From Verrucomicrobiales bacterium (GTDB taxonomy: Bacteria; Verrucomicrobiota; Verrucomicrobiia; Verrucomicrobiales; V1-33): DNA of 10,726 nucleotides. The notes below the pieces were generated by a model. The model ran no database searches and was not told the origin of the DNA. It worked only from the letters and a program-made list of their open reading frames with translations. A program made the position numbers and the translations under genes. Of the stretch, positions 1 to 7,496 are shown one piece after another. Numbering within the stretch: the first letter of the stretch is position 1; each line of letters opens with the position of its first letter. Location: NCBI GenBank assembly GCA_028293305.1, contig JAQGPD010000062.1:1-10726 (forward strand). The letters run 5' to 3'.

Positions 1-37
1 AGCATCCTTTCATAAAAAATTCCCCGCGCAAACCACC

Positions 38-1573
38 CTAACCACGGGGCCGTCCCGCCGTCCGCACCCCATCCGGCACCACGCCCAATACCGTATTCTC
101 CACGTCCCCCGTCACCGCCCCATCGTCCCCGCGCAGGCCCGCGCTCACCGTGATCCCCGCTCCCGTCACCCCCAGCGGCCACGCGCAAATCTCGATCGCC
201 CGCGCCCGGTCCCCGATCACCAGATCCGGCCAGCCATCGCGGTCCGCATCCTCCATCACCTGATCCCCCGGGCCATGGAAATCCCCATCCCCTTGAGCAT
301 CAATACCCAACAATCTGCCGGTATCATGGTCATACACTTCCAACCGGCAGGCCGCGCTCGCGGATACCTGGAAATTCTGAACCCTCGCCCGGCGGCCGCG
401 ATGATAAATCTCATGATAGAGCGGAATGCTCCACCCGGCCTGCAACTGGAAAACCCCGGCATTCACCAAGGAGGAAGTCGGCAGTCCCTCGGCGAAATAA
501 AACGTCCCGCCCGCCTTCGCCGCACCACCGCCGTCCCCGCTCCACACCACCTTCACCGCATCCTCGGAAACACCCGGATCATGCTCGACATAAACTTCCA
601 ATTGCTGCCCCGGACGCAGCCGCACCTTCCGGCTGCCGGATTGCGCCGCGCCTTTGGCCAAAGTGATATACAAGCCGCCTTCCCCGCCCTGCCATCCACT
701 CACTCCCGCCTGATCCGCCGTGACCGTCAATATGCCCTCGACGCCCCAGGAACTTCCATTGGTCAGCAAAAACCGGCTTCGTCCCACTTCCCGATCCGGT
801 GCCGAAACCAGCACCCGGCTGTCCTTCGGCTGCAAGTCCACTCCGCCCGCCACAGCCGGGGTCGCCGCTGCCGCCGTCCGGCCCGCCTGCGCCAGCAAAA
901 CCGCGCCCAGCTCCCGCTCGGTTTTCAAGGCGTCCGCCAAACCTTCCGGCAATTCCACCGGCCGCTCCTTGAGCACCAAGTCCATACGCGCCCAAACCTG
1001 CCCGAGCCGCCATCCATGCCCCGCCCCGCGGCACAACCGCGCCATTTCCAAAAAAGCCTCCACCGCCCGCGCCACCCGTCCGGCATCCAACGCCAACTGC
1101 GTGGTCCGATCCTGCGCTTTCACCGCCATAAGCCATTGACCCTGAGCTTTCAGCACTTCTCCCCAAAGGGCATGCACCTCCGCCTCCTCACTCGGCAGAT
1201 TCCAAGTCTTGGACCACGCCAACAATTCCTCCACCGCCGGCGTCAAATCGCTTTCCGGCTGCTCCAGCAAGGTGAACCGCACCCACCACTGCTGCGCATG
1301 AAGCCACACTTCCTTCAAACCCCGCGCCTTCGCCTCCGCTGAAATCAATTCCAAATCCCGCAACGCCGTCCCCGCCCCACCGCGCTTCCCCGCCGCCACC
1401 ACATGCGCCAATTCCAATCCCAAATCCGAACCTTCCCCCAGCCAGCCTTCCCCACGGCTCACCGCCGCCGCCGCAGCCCCACCCGCCGCCCCTCCGGATT
1501 CCTGCGCACGAACCCGCCCCGCCACTCCGGTCAGGAGCGCCGCACCCGTCAAAAAACTCACAATCCGCCTCAT
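38..1573 (-). CDS. Secreted protein of unknown function with calcium-loop-like motif
   Basis: I do not recognise this 511-residue protein. It begins with a clear Sec signal peptide: MRR, a hydrophobic core and a VRA-QE cleavage site near residue 23. An in-frame ATG 24 bases upstream (at 1597) is possible, but the chosen start puts the charged residues directly before the hydrophobic core. Neither start has a Shine-Dalgarno sequence; a TATGAT at 1582-1587 could be a -10 box giving a very short leader, which is weak. Residues about 45-235 are Ala/Leu/Glu-rich and helical, resembling TPR-type solenoids without a scorable repeat. Residues about 245-511 look beta-rich, with an Asp motif DADRDGWPD (Asp442, 444, 446, 450) fitting the DxDxDGxxD calcium loop of VCBS/FG-GAP and thrombospondin-3-like repeats. 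It lies 153 bases after a membrane-protein gene on the same strand, so the two may be cotranscribed. It probably acts in the periplasm or on the cell surface; the function is unknown. Confidence 0.8.
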   Translation of the reverse strand: MRRIVSFLTGAALLTGVAGRVRAQESGGAAGGAAAAAVSRGEGWLGEGSDLGLELAHVVAAGKRGGAGTALRDLELISAEAKARGLKEVWLHAQQWWVRFTLLEQPESDLTPAVEELLAWSKTWNLPSEEAEVHALWGEVLKAQGQWLMAVKAQDRTTQLALDAGRVARAVEAFLEMARLCRGAGHGWRLGQVWARMDLVLKERPVELPEGLADALKTERELGAVLLAQAGRTAAAATPAVAGGVDLQPKDSRVLVSAPDREVGRSRFLLTNGSSWGVEGILTVTADQAGVSGWQGGEGGLYITLAKGAAQSGSRKVRLRPGQQLEVYVEHDPGVSEDAVKVVWSGDGGGAAKAGGTFYFAEGLPTSSLVNAGVFQLQAGWSIPLYHEIYHRGRRARVQNFQVSASAACRLEVYDHDTGRLLGIDAQGDGDFHGPGDQVMEDADRDGWPDLVIGDRARAIEICAWPLGVTGAGITVSAGLRGDDGAVTGDVENTVLGVVPDGVRTAGRPRG

Positions 1574-1726
1574 CAAGCGCCCATCATAATTCAACATTTC
1601 AAAACCGGAAGTTAAAATGCGCCAACTTTACGGAACGTTTCCATTCCATCCACCTCCCGCTTTCCCCGGAAAACCACCCGTTTTTTCCTGCCCGCGATCC
1701 CGCGCACGCCCTAACCCGCCCGACCC

Positions 1727-2281
1727 CTAACCCGCCCGCCGCCGCAGCCGCTCCCCGATCGCCCGCCACCGCCGCGCTATCATTCCCGGCTTCACCGTCC
1801 GCAGCCACCGCCGCAGCCGATCCCTCAGGCGCACCACCATCCGCCAGGCCGGCATGGCTTTCAGCTTGGAATACATCAAGTCCTTCATCCTCAATATCCA
1901 ATCGTGCCCTTTCCGGAACCAGTTCACCCCCAACAACACCGGTCGGCAAACCGTGAAAAATCGCGCCACCACCGCCGTGCCCGCCACCTTCGCCAAAACG
2001 ATCACCCCCACCCCGGACACGACATGACCCTTTCCCATCAAAAACAAAGCCCCGATTTTCACCGGCAATAACAACAATCCCGGCAGGAAAAAACACGCCA
2101 GCGCCGCCCACGCCGGCAGCTTGGAAAGTCGCAGTTCCAACGCATGGATCCACGGCAGCCGCCCCACCCACGCTGTCGCCGCCGTCATCCGCACCCACAG
2201 CCAATCCTCGATAAATAAAAACAATGCCGCGAACGCCACCATCGGCGGCGTCAGCACCCGGCGGATCGATCGGCGCAACAT
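1727..2281 (-). CDS. Small hydrophobic membrane protein with Arg-rich C-terminus, unknown function
   Basis: This 184-residue protein has no function I can name, though its membrane core resembles conserved hypothetical membrane proteins I have seen in proteobacteria (recollection, unverified). Hydrophobic segments lie at about residues 13-30, 57-81 and 85-108. Between the first two is an amphipathic stretch (WIHALELRLSKLPAW). From residue 120 onward the chain is soluble, and residues 145-184 are extremely basic (RLRDRLRRWL through RRWRAIGERLRRR), likely cytoplasmic by the positive-inside rule and perhaps binding phospholipid head groups or nucleic acid. A GAGG sequence seven bases before the ATG supports this start. 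The alternative frame spanning 1599-2363 is Gly/Ala-rich without hydrophobic structure and is a shadow. The gene is divergent from the hydrolase at 2384 and upstream of the secreted protein at 38-1573. Confidence 0.82.
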   Translation of the reverse strand: MLRRSIRRVLTPPMVAFAALFLFIEDWLWVRMTAATAWVGRLPWIHALELRLSKLPAWAALACFFLPGLLLLPVKIGALFLMGKGHVVSGVGVIVLAKVAGTAVVARFFTVCRPVLLGVNWFRKGHDWILRMKDLMYSKLKAMPAWRMVVRLRDRLRRWLRTVKPGMIARRWRAIGERLRRRAG

Positions 2282-2288
2282 CCCCCAT

Positions 2289-2292
2289 CCTC
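2289..2292 (-). promoter_or_regulatory. Ribosome binding site of the 184-residue membrane protein
   Basis: On the minus strand GAGG, within GGTGAGG, ends seven bases before the ATG at 2281. It is the only good Shine-Dalgarno match in front of any gene in this window and fixes the start of that membrane protein. Confidence 0.55.
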
Positions 2293-2383
2293 ACCCCGCC
2301 TACGCGTATCGGCAAGGCCTTGCATCCTGGCTTTTCGACCCCCTTTTCCCTCGGGACCTCCACGCGGCCACCCCCACCCTGAC

Positions 2384-4375
2384 ATGAAATTCCACCTGAC
2401 TTTTCCGCTGCTCTGCCTTGCCCTCGGCCTCCTCCCCGCCGCCGCCCAATCCCCCGCCAAGTCGACCGCGCTCCCTCCTCCCCCGCCCTTCCTGCTGCTC
2501 CCGCGCGTCATCCCCCCGCTGGGCGAAAAATTGACTGACGCCAACCGCACGGAACTCACCGCGACCCTGGAAAAACTAACCCAACAACTCGCCGCCCTGC
2601 CCCGGAAACCCGCCAACGCCAACGCCGAGGTTTTCCTCAAAGCCGTCCGTTACGCCATCGACCACAAGGAGTTCTACAAACCGGAGGACACCGCCAAAGC
2701 CCGCACGCTTCTCGACGAAGCCGCCAAACGCCTGGTCGAGCTCGCCGCCGGCCGCGCCCCCTGGCTCACCGACACCGGTTATGTGGTCAGGGGATATTAC
2801 AGCGCCATCGACGGCTCGGCCCAACCCTTCGCCCTCGAAATCCCGGAAAACACCCCCGCCCAAAACGCCCCCGCCTGGTTCTGGCTCCAAGGCCGCGGCG
2901 ACACCCGCACGGACCTTCATTTCATCGCCGAACACTTGAAAAAAGGCGGCGAATTCAAACCGCCCGACACCCTCATCGTCCACCCCTGGGGCCGATACTG
3001 CATTGGTTATAAAGGCCCCGGCGAACAGGATGTCCTCGATGTCCGCCAACTCCTGATCAACGAAAAACGCATCGACCCCACCCGCACCGCCCTCGCCGGC
3101 TTCTCCATGGGCGGCGCCGGCGCGTGGCTGCTGGGCTCCCATTTCACCGACCGCTGGGCCGTCGTCCACACCGGTGCGGGATTCGTGGATGTGCAGCGCT
3201 ATCAAAAACTTTCGCAGGAGAAAATCGCCGCCACCCCGGCATGGGAAAAAACCCTCTGGGGGCAGAACGACATCCCCGGCTACACGCGCAACCTGTTGAA
3301 TGTGCCCGTCATTTCCTACAGCGGCGAGGTGGATGCCCAACGCGCCTCCGCCGAAATCATGGCGGAGGAATTCCAAAAACACGGAGCCGCCCTGACCCAA
3401 TACATCGGCCCCAAAATGGGCCACAAATACGACCCCGCCGTCCGCCAACAAGTGCAGGAAAAAGTCCAGGACGCCCTCCTCCACCCCACCCTGCCCTCTC
3501 CGCTGAAACTTTCCTTCCAAACCCGCACCCTGGCCTATCCATCGCTTCATTGGCTCAAGGTCACAGGCCTGGAGGAACATTGGCAGGACACCCGCGTCGA
3601 GGCTGAATTGGACAAGCCCCTCAACCAGGCCACGAAGCTCTCCGTCACCACCAAAAACGTCACCTCCTTCAGCATCGGTTCACCGGAGCAGCCTCCATTC
3701 CGGAACCCGGTCACTATCAACATCGACGGTCAGTCACTAACCGTCAGCGCCAGGCCATCCATTCACGTTAGAAAAGAAAACGGAAGTTGGATTCTTGATA
3801 AACCCGGCAGCCAGGTCCGCAAGAAACCCGGCCTCCAAGGTCCCATCGACGACGCCTTCAACGCCCCTTTCCTCCACGTGCTTCCTGACAAAGCCGGATT
3901 CCACCCCGCCACCGATGCCTGGGTCCTCACCGAATCCGCCGCCCAGATCTCCCGCTGGCGCACCCTCTTCCGCGGCGATGCGCGGGTGAAAACCGCCTCG
4001 CAGGTCACGCCGGACGATATCAAATCCTACAACCTCATCCTCTGGGGCGACCCCGCCAGCAACAAACTCATCGCCGCAGCCCTGCCCAAACTCCCCATCC
4101 AGTGGACCGCCGACTCCTTGACCGCCAACGGCAAAGCCACCCCCACCGCCGGTCACCTGCCCGTGCTCATCCATCCCTCCCCCTCACAAAACGACCGCTA
4201 CATCGTGCTCAACAGCGGCCCCACCTGGCGGGAGGCCCATAGCAAAACCAACTCCCTGCAAAACCCCAAACTCCCGGATTGGGCGATCCTCGACATCACT
4301 TCTCCCCCCACGCCCGAAGCCGCCGGCAAGGTGGAGGCCGCCGGTTTCTTCAATGAATCCTGGGGCTGGAAATAG
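2384..4375 (+). CDS. Secreted alpha/beta hydrolase (prolyl-oligopeptidase-type) with long C-terminal extension
   Basis: This 663-residue protein is a predicted serine esterase or peptidase. A Sec signal peptide (MKF, hydrophobic core, AAA-Q near residue 21) is followed by a Pro-rich linker and a helical region to about residue 120. The alpha/beta-hydrolase core spans about 130-365. The nucleophile elbow GFSMGGAG gives Ser241; Asp317 (SGEVDAQ) and His347 (KMGHKY) complete the triad in the correct order and spacing. The early QPFALEIPEN segment is typical of the first strands of prolyl-oligopeptidase-like esterases. Residues about 370-663 form an extra C-terminal part with beta-type sequence (TRVEAELD, LSVTTKNV) and an alpha/beta-looking end (LILWGDPASNKLIAAAL). 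The whole arrangement recalls secreted hydrolases of planctomycetes and verrucomicrobia, where such enzymes often work on plant or algal polymers; the substrate cannot be read from sequence. No Shine-Dalgarno precedes the ATG. It is divergent from the membrane protein and convergent with the PLD-like gene. Confidence 0.92.
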   Translation: MKFHLTFPLLCLALGLLPAAAQSPAKSTALPPPPPFLLLPRVIPPLGEKLTDANRTELTATLEKLTQQLAALPRKPANANAEVFLKAVRYAIDHKEFYKPEDTAKARTLLDEAAKRLVELAAGRAPWLTDTGYVVRGYYSAIDGSAQPFALEIPENTPAQNAPAWFWLQGRGDTRTDLHFIAEHLKKGGEFKPPDTLIVHPWGRYCIGYKGPGEQDVLDVRQLLINEKRIDPTRTALAGFSMGGAGAWLLGSHFTDRWAVVHTGAGFVDVQRYQKLSQEKIAATPAWEKTLWGQNDIPGYTRNLLNVPVISYSGEVDAQRASAEIMAEEFQKHGAALTQYIGPKMGHKYDPAVRQQVQEKVQDALLHPTLPSPLKLSFQTRTLAYPSLHWLKVTGLEEHWQDTRVEAELDKPLNQATKLSVTTKNVTSFSIGSPEQPPFRNPVTINIDGQSLTVSARPSIHVRKENGSWILDKPGSQVRKKPGLQGPIDDAFNAPFLHVLPDKAGFHPATDAWVLTESAAQISRWRTLFRGDARVKTASQVTPDDIKSYNLILWGDPASNKLIAAALPKLPIQWTADSLTANGKATPTAGHLPVLIHPSPSQNDRYIVLNSGPTWREAHSKTNSLQNPKLPDWAILDITSPPTPEAAGKVEAAGFFNESWGWK

Positions 4376-4413
4376 GCCCATACTGGACCACCTTTGCGCC
4401 GCCGGCAGTCAGG

Positions 4414-5940
4414 TCATAACTGATTTCCCGCAATGTCCGCCAGAGTGGACGCTTCCTTGCCCGCCATGCCAGGCGTGACCTGCCGCGAAACTTTGAAGTC
4501 AGGAACAAAAATCTTCTTTTCCAAATCCTCCACCAGGCCGGGAGCGGAGGAGGCGAGGTTAAGTTCACGGTTCAGCTTCAGGCTCAGCGTGTCGCCATTG
4601 GCGGAGCCGAATGTGCCCCAGCCATCGCAGAGGGTCACTTTCAGATGCGACATTTTCGGATAGGAAAAAACCTTCACCCCACTCTCCATCAGCTTGCGGG
4701 CGGACTGCAGATTCACTTTTTCCATGACCCCGGAATCGTTGTCGCCGGGCATGATCACCCGCACATCCACGCCGCGCTTCGCCGCATCCGTCAACGCTGT
4801 CAGCAGCCCTTCCTCCGCCATATAGGGACTTTCCATCCACACCCGTTTGCGGGCCCCCGCGATCCCCGCGCGCAAAGCCCGGTCAATTTCAAATTTCCCT
4901 TCCGCGGAATCCGTCCGCAGCACCCGCAGAGGCACCGCGCCCGCCGGGACCGGACCCGCCGGCAAGGTGACTTTTTCATTCCCGGTGTTCCGGAAAGTCC
5001 AGTTCCGCCGCCAATCCTCCCTCTGCCAATGATCCCGAAAAACCCCCTCCAACACCGCCACCACCGGCCCCTCGATCCGCGCCATCTGATCATGCCACTC
5101 GCTCCGGTATTCGCGTCCTATATTCATGCCTCCGACATAGGCGGTCCGGCCATCGATAACATGAAGTTTTGTATGGTCGCATAACCAGAAAGGATTCGTG
5201 GTCGTCCGCAGCTTGATGTTCGGATCCTCACGCAAATGGTCGCCCATGAAAAGCGGCGGTTCAAAACCGGGCGGCAGCGGCGTCTTTGGTTTCACCTTGT
5301 GCGCGGCCCGCGTCCCCAGATTGTCCATGAAGATCCTGACAGGAATCCCGGCCGCCTTGCGCTTGTAAAGTGAGGCCATCTCCATGCCGAAGTCATCATT
5401 GTCGAATATAAAAGTCTGCGAGTCTATGCTCCGGTTGGCGTTTGCTATCGACTCCTGGAATTCAGGAAAAAACTGCCCGCCATCCACCAGCAGTTTCACG
5501 GTTCCCGGCACTGCCTTGGGCAGCTTTTCCTGGTCAAGCCAGGATTCGAATTCCGCCGTTCCCGGCACGGGCATGACGGATTCTTCCGCAGCCCCGCTTC
5601 CGGTGGATTTTCCATCGGACTTCCTGACGGATCCACCGAACATCGCCGCCGTCCGCTGCGTGGAGACCGCGAATCCGGAGCGAATCGTGGCCAGCGGCGA
5701 CCTGGCAAATGACTTCCCGGTCGACCGCCAGACCTGGGCGAAATGGGCCATGATAGGCATCTTCGCGGCCTGCTCCTCATCGACGCGGCCGAGGGCCTTC
5801 GGAGTGGCGCACTGACATAATAACAGCGGCAGGAAAAGTGCCGCCGACATGGCCAGGGATGAGACCGATGGCCTATTCACCACGCCGGTCCACCATGGTT
5901 TGGCACGATAATGCGTGCCCCCGGGAGCTTTGTTATTCAT
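4414..5940 (-). CDS. Phospholipase D / cardiolipin synthase-like exported protein
   Basis: A 508-residue member of the PLD superfamily with both catalytic HKD motifs. Motif 1 is HTKLHVID (His256, Lys258, Asp263) followed by GGMN; motif 2 is HLKVTLCD (His432, Lys434, Asp439) followed by GSAN. In this family the two His residues form a phosphatidyl-enzyme intermediate and resolve it. Bacterial members include cardiolipin synthases, which join phosphatidylglycerol molecules, and phospholipases, so the exact reaction is uncertain. The N-terminus carries a single hydrophobic segment at about residues 29-44 ending in LLLCQCATPK. This looks like a lipoprotein signal, but the residue before either Cys is Leu or Gln rather than Gly/Ala/Ser, so it may be an anchor or ordinary signal. 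Unlike typical cardiolipin synthases it has one N-terminal hydrophobic segment instead of two. Residues 60-125 are a low-complexity linker. Gene ends face the hydrolase with a 38-base gap. The DUF1328 gene lies upstream on the same strand, with a probable terminator between them. Confidence 0.94.
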   Translation of the reverse strand: MNNKAPGGTHYRAKPWWTGVVNRPSVSSLAMSAALFLPLLLCQCATPKALGRVDEEQAAKMPIMAHFAQVWRSTGKSFARSPLATIRSGFAVSTQRTAAMFGGSVRKSDGKSTGSGAAEESVMPVPGTAEFESWLDQEKLPKAVPGTVKLLVDGGQFFPEFQESIANANRSIDSQTFIFDNDDFGMEMASLYKRKAAGIPVRIFMDNLGTRAAHKVKPKTPLPPGFEPPLFMGDHLREDPNIKLRTTTNPFWLCDHTKLHVIDGRTAYVGGMNIGREYRSEWHDQMARIEGPVVAVLEGVFRDHWQREDWRRNWTFRNTGNEKVTLPAGPVPAGAVPLRVLRTDSAEGKFEIDRALRAGIAGARKRVWMESPYMAEEGLLTALTDAAKRGVDVRVIMPGDNDSGVMEKVNLQSARKLMESGVKVFSYPKMSHLKVTLCDGWGTFGSANGDTLSLKLNRELNLASSAPGLVEDLEKKIFVPDFKVSRQVTPGMAGKEASTLADIAGNQL

Positions 5941-5985
5941 TTTGGCCGCCGCAGGATGTAAATTACAAATGAAGGCGCGCCGCGG

Positions 5986-6009
5986 AAAAGAAAAGCGGCC
6001 ATACCCGCT
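5986..6009 (-). terminator. Possible Rho-independent terminator after the DUF1328 gene
   Basis: Read on the minus strand, AGCGG, a six-base loop (GTATGG) and CCGCT form a five-pair stem immediately followed by TTTTCTTTT; G-U pairs could lengthen the stem. It lies 39 bases beyond the stop of the DUF1328 gene and 46 bases before the PLD-like gene, so it would separate these transcripts. The short stem keeps confidence moderate. Confidence 0.45.
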
Positions 6010-6047
6010 CCCCTCCTCCGCGACGCGCCATCACGGACGCCGGGGCA

Positions 6048-6215
6048 TCACAGGCTCTTCGGCCCGTTACCGCGCACCAGCGAGATAACAAAGAACACCA
6101 GGAAGATAACAAAACAGATCTTGGCGATCAATGCCGCGGTTCCCGCCAGAGTGGCAAAACCAAGATAGGCGGCGACCAGGGCGACAATAAGGAAAATAAG
6201 GCTGTTGCGCAACAT
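6048..6215 (-). CDS. DUF1328 (YtjA-like) small membrane protein
   Basis: This 55-residue protein matches the DUF1328/YtjA family in length and pattern: an MLRNSLIFLI start, a first membrane helix through LVAAYLGF, a central small-residue patch (ATLAGTAALIAK) and a second helix ending in LVFFVISLVRG with a short polar tail. It should sit in the inner membrane as a two-helix hairpin. Members are widespread in bacteria and lack a firmly assigned biochemical role; an envelope-stress link is often suggested. The start is the ATG that begins the family homology. The open frame continues upstream to 6758, but that extension is antisense to uppP, is composition-driven and has no membrane or domain pattern. 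No Shine-Dalgarno is visible. Codons here are less C/G-rich than in the flanking genes. Confidence 0.92.
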   Translation of the reverse strand: MLRNSLIFLIVALVAAYLGFATLAGTAALIAKICFVIFLVFFVISLVRGNGPKSL

Positions 6216-6597
6216 ATAGTTAGGAAGGTGAGTGTTTTTAAAGGATGGTATCAGTGGAAGGCGGCTCCGGAGGGCTCCGGAGAACCGCCTTCCGGAATCT
6301 TCCTTTGCCGGAGCCGTGCCAAAGCCTTCCCACCCCGGCCGCACGGGCCATTCCCGATACAGTGCGGCCCTTTCCTTCTCCCTTTGCCCCCGGCTCCGCC
6401 GCGGACTGCCACGGCGGCTCTTGCATTTCACCAAAAATTCACCCGCGCCAAACCCAACTCCGCCACCTGCACCCCTTCCCCGCTCCTCCCGCCCGTCGAA
6501 ATGCCCCGCCATCCCCAATGCCGTCCCGCCCGTCCCGCCCGTTCCGCTCGCTCGCTCTTGCCAAGCCGCCCTCCGGGTTCTACCTGACGCCACTTTT
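6216..6597. other. Intergenic region between the divergent DUF1328 and uppP genes
   Basis: These 382 bases hold no gene I can support. A strong hairpin lies at 6256-6293 and is listed separately. The rest is C-rich, with open frames in several registers that look like composition artefacts. It should contain the promoters for both flanking genes, but I see no convincing -35/-10 pair. Confidence 0.6.
6256..6293. repeat. Hairpin with nine-pair stem and twin CTCCGGAG palindromes
   Basis: GGAAGGCGG at 6256-6264 is the exact reverse complement of CCGCCTTCC at 6285-6293. The loop contains two copies of the self-complementary octamer CTCCGGAG (6265-6272 and 6275-6282), which can themselves pair. 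It sits 40 bases before the DUF1328 start on its upstream side, so it is not a terminator for either neighbour. It could be a REP-type dispersed repeat or an operator. The CTCCGGAG core also occurs in the inner arms of the element at 9317-9473. Confidence 0.6.
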
Positions 6598-7440
6598 ATG
6601 CAAGCGTGGCAATCCATCCTCATCGGCATCGTCGAAGGCCTGACAGAATATCTCCCCGTCAGCTCCACCGGCCACATTCTGCTCACCCAGAAAATCCTCG
6701 GCATCCCCGCGACCGAAAGCTCCAACGCCTTCGCCGTCGTCGTCCAAGTCGGCGCCATCCTCGCCGTGCTGGGCCTCTATTTCCAACGCTGCCGCACCCT
6801 CTTCGACGGCCTCCTCGGAAAAAATCCCCAGGGCCTCCTCCTCCTGCGGAACATCCTCATCGCCTTCTTCCCCGCCGCCGTCGCCGGCCTGCTCTTTGAT
6901 AAAAAAATCGAGCAATTCCTCTTCGGCCTCTGGCCCGTCACCGCCGCCTGGTTCGTCGGCGGCGTCGCTATCCTCGCCGTCGCCTGGTTCAAGCGCAACG
7001 CCGCCCCCGGCGCCCGCCGCACCGGCCTCAGCCTCGAGGACATCACCCCGAAAACCGCCTTCCTCATCGGCCTCCTCCAATGCGTCGCCATGTGGCCCGG
7101 CACCAGCCGCAGCCTCATGGTCATCGTAGGCGGCCTCCTCGTCGGCCTCAACATGATCGCCGCCGTCGAATTCAGCTTCCTCCTCGGCATGGTCACCCTC
7201 ACCGCCGCCTCCGGATACAAAATGCTGAAGTTCGTCAAAAACCCCGAACTCCTTCAGGACTACAGCGTCACCACCATGCTCCTCGGCATCATCGCCGCCT
7301 GGATCGCCGCCGTCCTCTCCGTCAAATGGATGGTCGGCTGGCTCCAAAAACACGGCGTCACCATCTTCGGTTACTACCGCATCGGCCTCGCCATCATCGT
7401 CACCGCCATTCTCTTCGCCGGTTGGATCAAGCCGGTGTGA
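6598..7440 (+). CDS. uppP: Undecaprenyl-diphosphate phosphatase (UppP/BacA)
   Basis: A 280-residue integral membrane enzyme that removes a phosphate from undecaprenyl diphosphate, recycling the lipid carrier for peptidoglycan and other envelope polymers. Overexpression of the family gives bacitracin resistance. The first signature is VEGLTEYLPVSSTGH with Glu13, Glu17 and His26, equivalent to the catalytic Glu/Glu/His set of the family. The second is PGTSRS at 167-172 with the essential Arg171. Several hydrophobic helices fill the rest and the length is normal. The start at 6598 is chosen because MQAWQSILIGIVEGLTEY aligns with family N-termini; the open frame extends back to 6232 but that part is Pro/Arg-rich and non-homologous. 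No Shine-Dalgarno is seen. A G-quadruplex motif begins four bases after the stop. Confidence 0.97.
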   Translation: MQAWQSILIGIVEGLTEYLPVSSTGHILLTQKILGIPATESSNAFAVVVQVGAILAVLGLYFQRCRTLFDGLLGKNPQGLLLLRNILIAFFPAAVAGLLFDKKIEQFLFGLWPVTAAWFVGGVAILAVAWFKRNAAPGARRTGLSLEDITPKTAFLIGLLQCVAMWPGTSRSLMVIVGGLLVGLNMIAAVEFSFLLGMVTLTAASGYKMLKFVKNPELLQDYSVTTMLLGIIAAWIAAVLSVKWMVGWLQKHGVTIFGYYRIGLAIIVTAILFAGWIKPV

Positions 7441-7444
7441 GAGA

Positions 7445-7464
7445 GGGGGAGGGGAGGGAGGGGG
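7445..7464 (+). other. G-quadruplex motif just after the uppP stop
   Basis: The plus strand reads G5-A-G4-A-G3-A-G5: four G-runs of at least three, separated by single A loops. This fits the strictest consensus for an intramolecular parallel quadruplex. It lies on the coding strand, so the uppP mRNA would carry it directly after its stop codon. Confidence 0.7.
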
Positions 7465-7468
7465 AAAG

Positions 7469-7496
7469 TTATTGGTTATTGGTTATTGGTTATTGG
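7469..7496 (+). repeat. Heptamer tandem repeat, four perfect TTATTGG copies
   Basis: TTATTGG is repeated four times without mismatch, followed by GG. The array starts four bases after the G-quadruplex motif. It resembles the class of short tandem heptamers known from cyanobacterial intergenic regions, though the unit differs and no relationship is implied. Confidence 0.85.

Noticed and set aside
1..13. Start of another minus-strand gene (ATG at 13 running off the window)
   Set aside because: Only four codons are visible and there is no clear ribosome binding site, so it cannot be supported.
275..1342. 355-residue plus-strand open frame
   Set aside because: It is antisense to the secreted protein gene and rich in Arg, His and Pro, as expected from a shadow of GC-rich coding DNA; it has no signal or domain.
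1599..2363. 254-residue minus-strand frame overlapping the membrane protein gene
   Set aside because: It is Gly/Ala/Asp-rich with no hydrophobic structure, whereas the competing frame has clear membrane segments and a Shine-Dalgarno sequence.
2576..3580. 334-residue minus-strand frame inside the hydrolase gene
   Set aside because: It is antisense to a gene with an intact catalytic triad and is Gly/Asp/Glu/Phe-rich, a typical shadow.
6558..6586. uppP promoter with TTGCCA, 17-base spacer and TACCTG
   Set aside because: The -10 match is poor and such matches are expected by chance.
6232..6597. 122-residue N-terminal extension of UppP
   Set aside because: It is Pro/Arg/Ser-rich, overlaps the hairpin and has no membrane character; family homology begins at the ATG at 6598.
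6216..6758. N-terminal extension of the DUF1328 protein to 236 residues
   Set aside because: The added part is antisense to uppP and its upstream gap, is low in domain character, and family members are about 55 residues.
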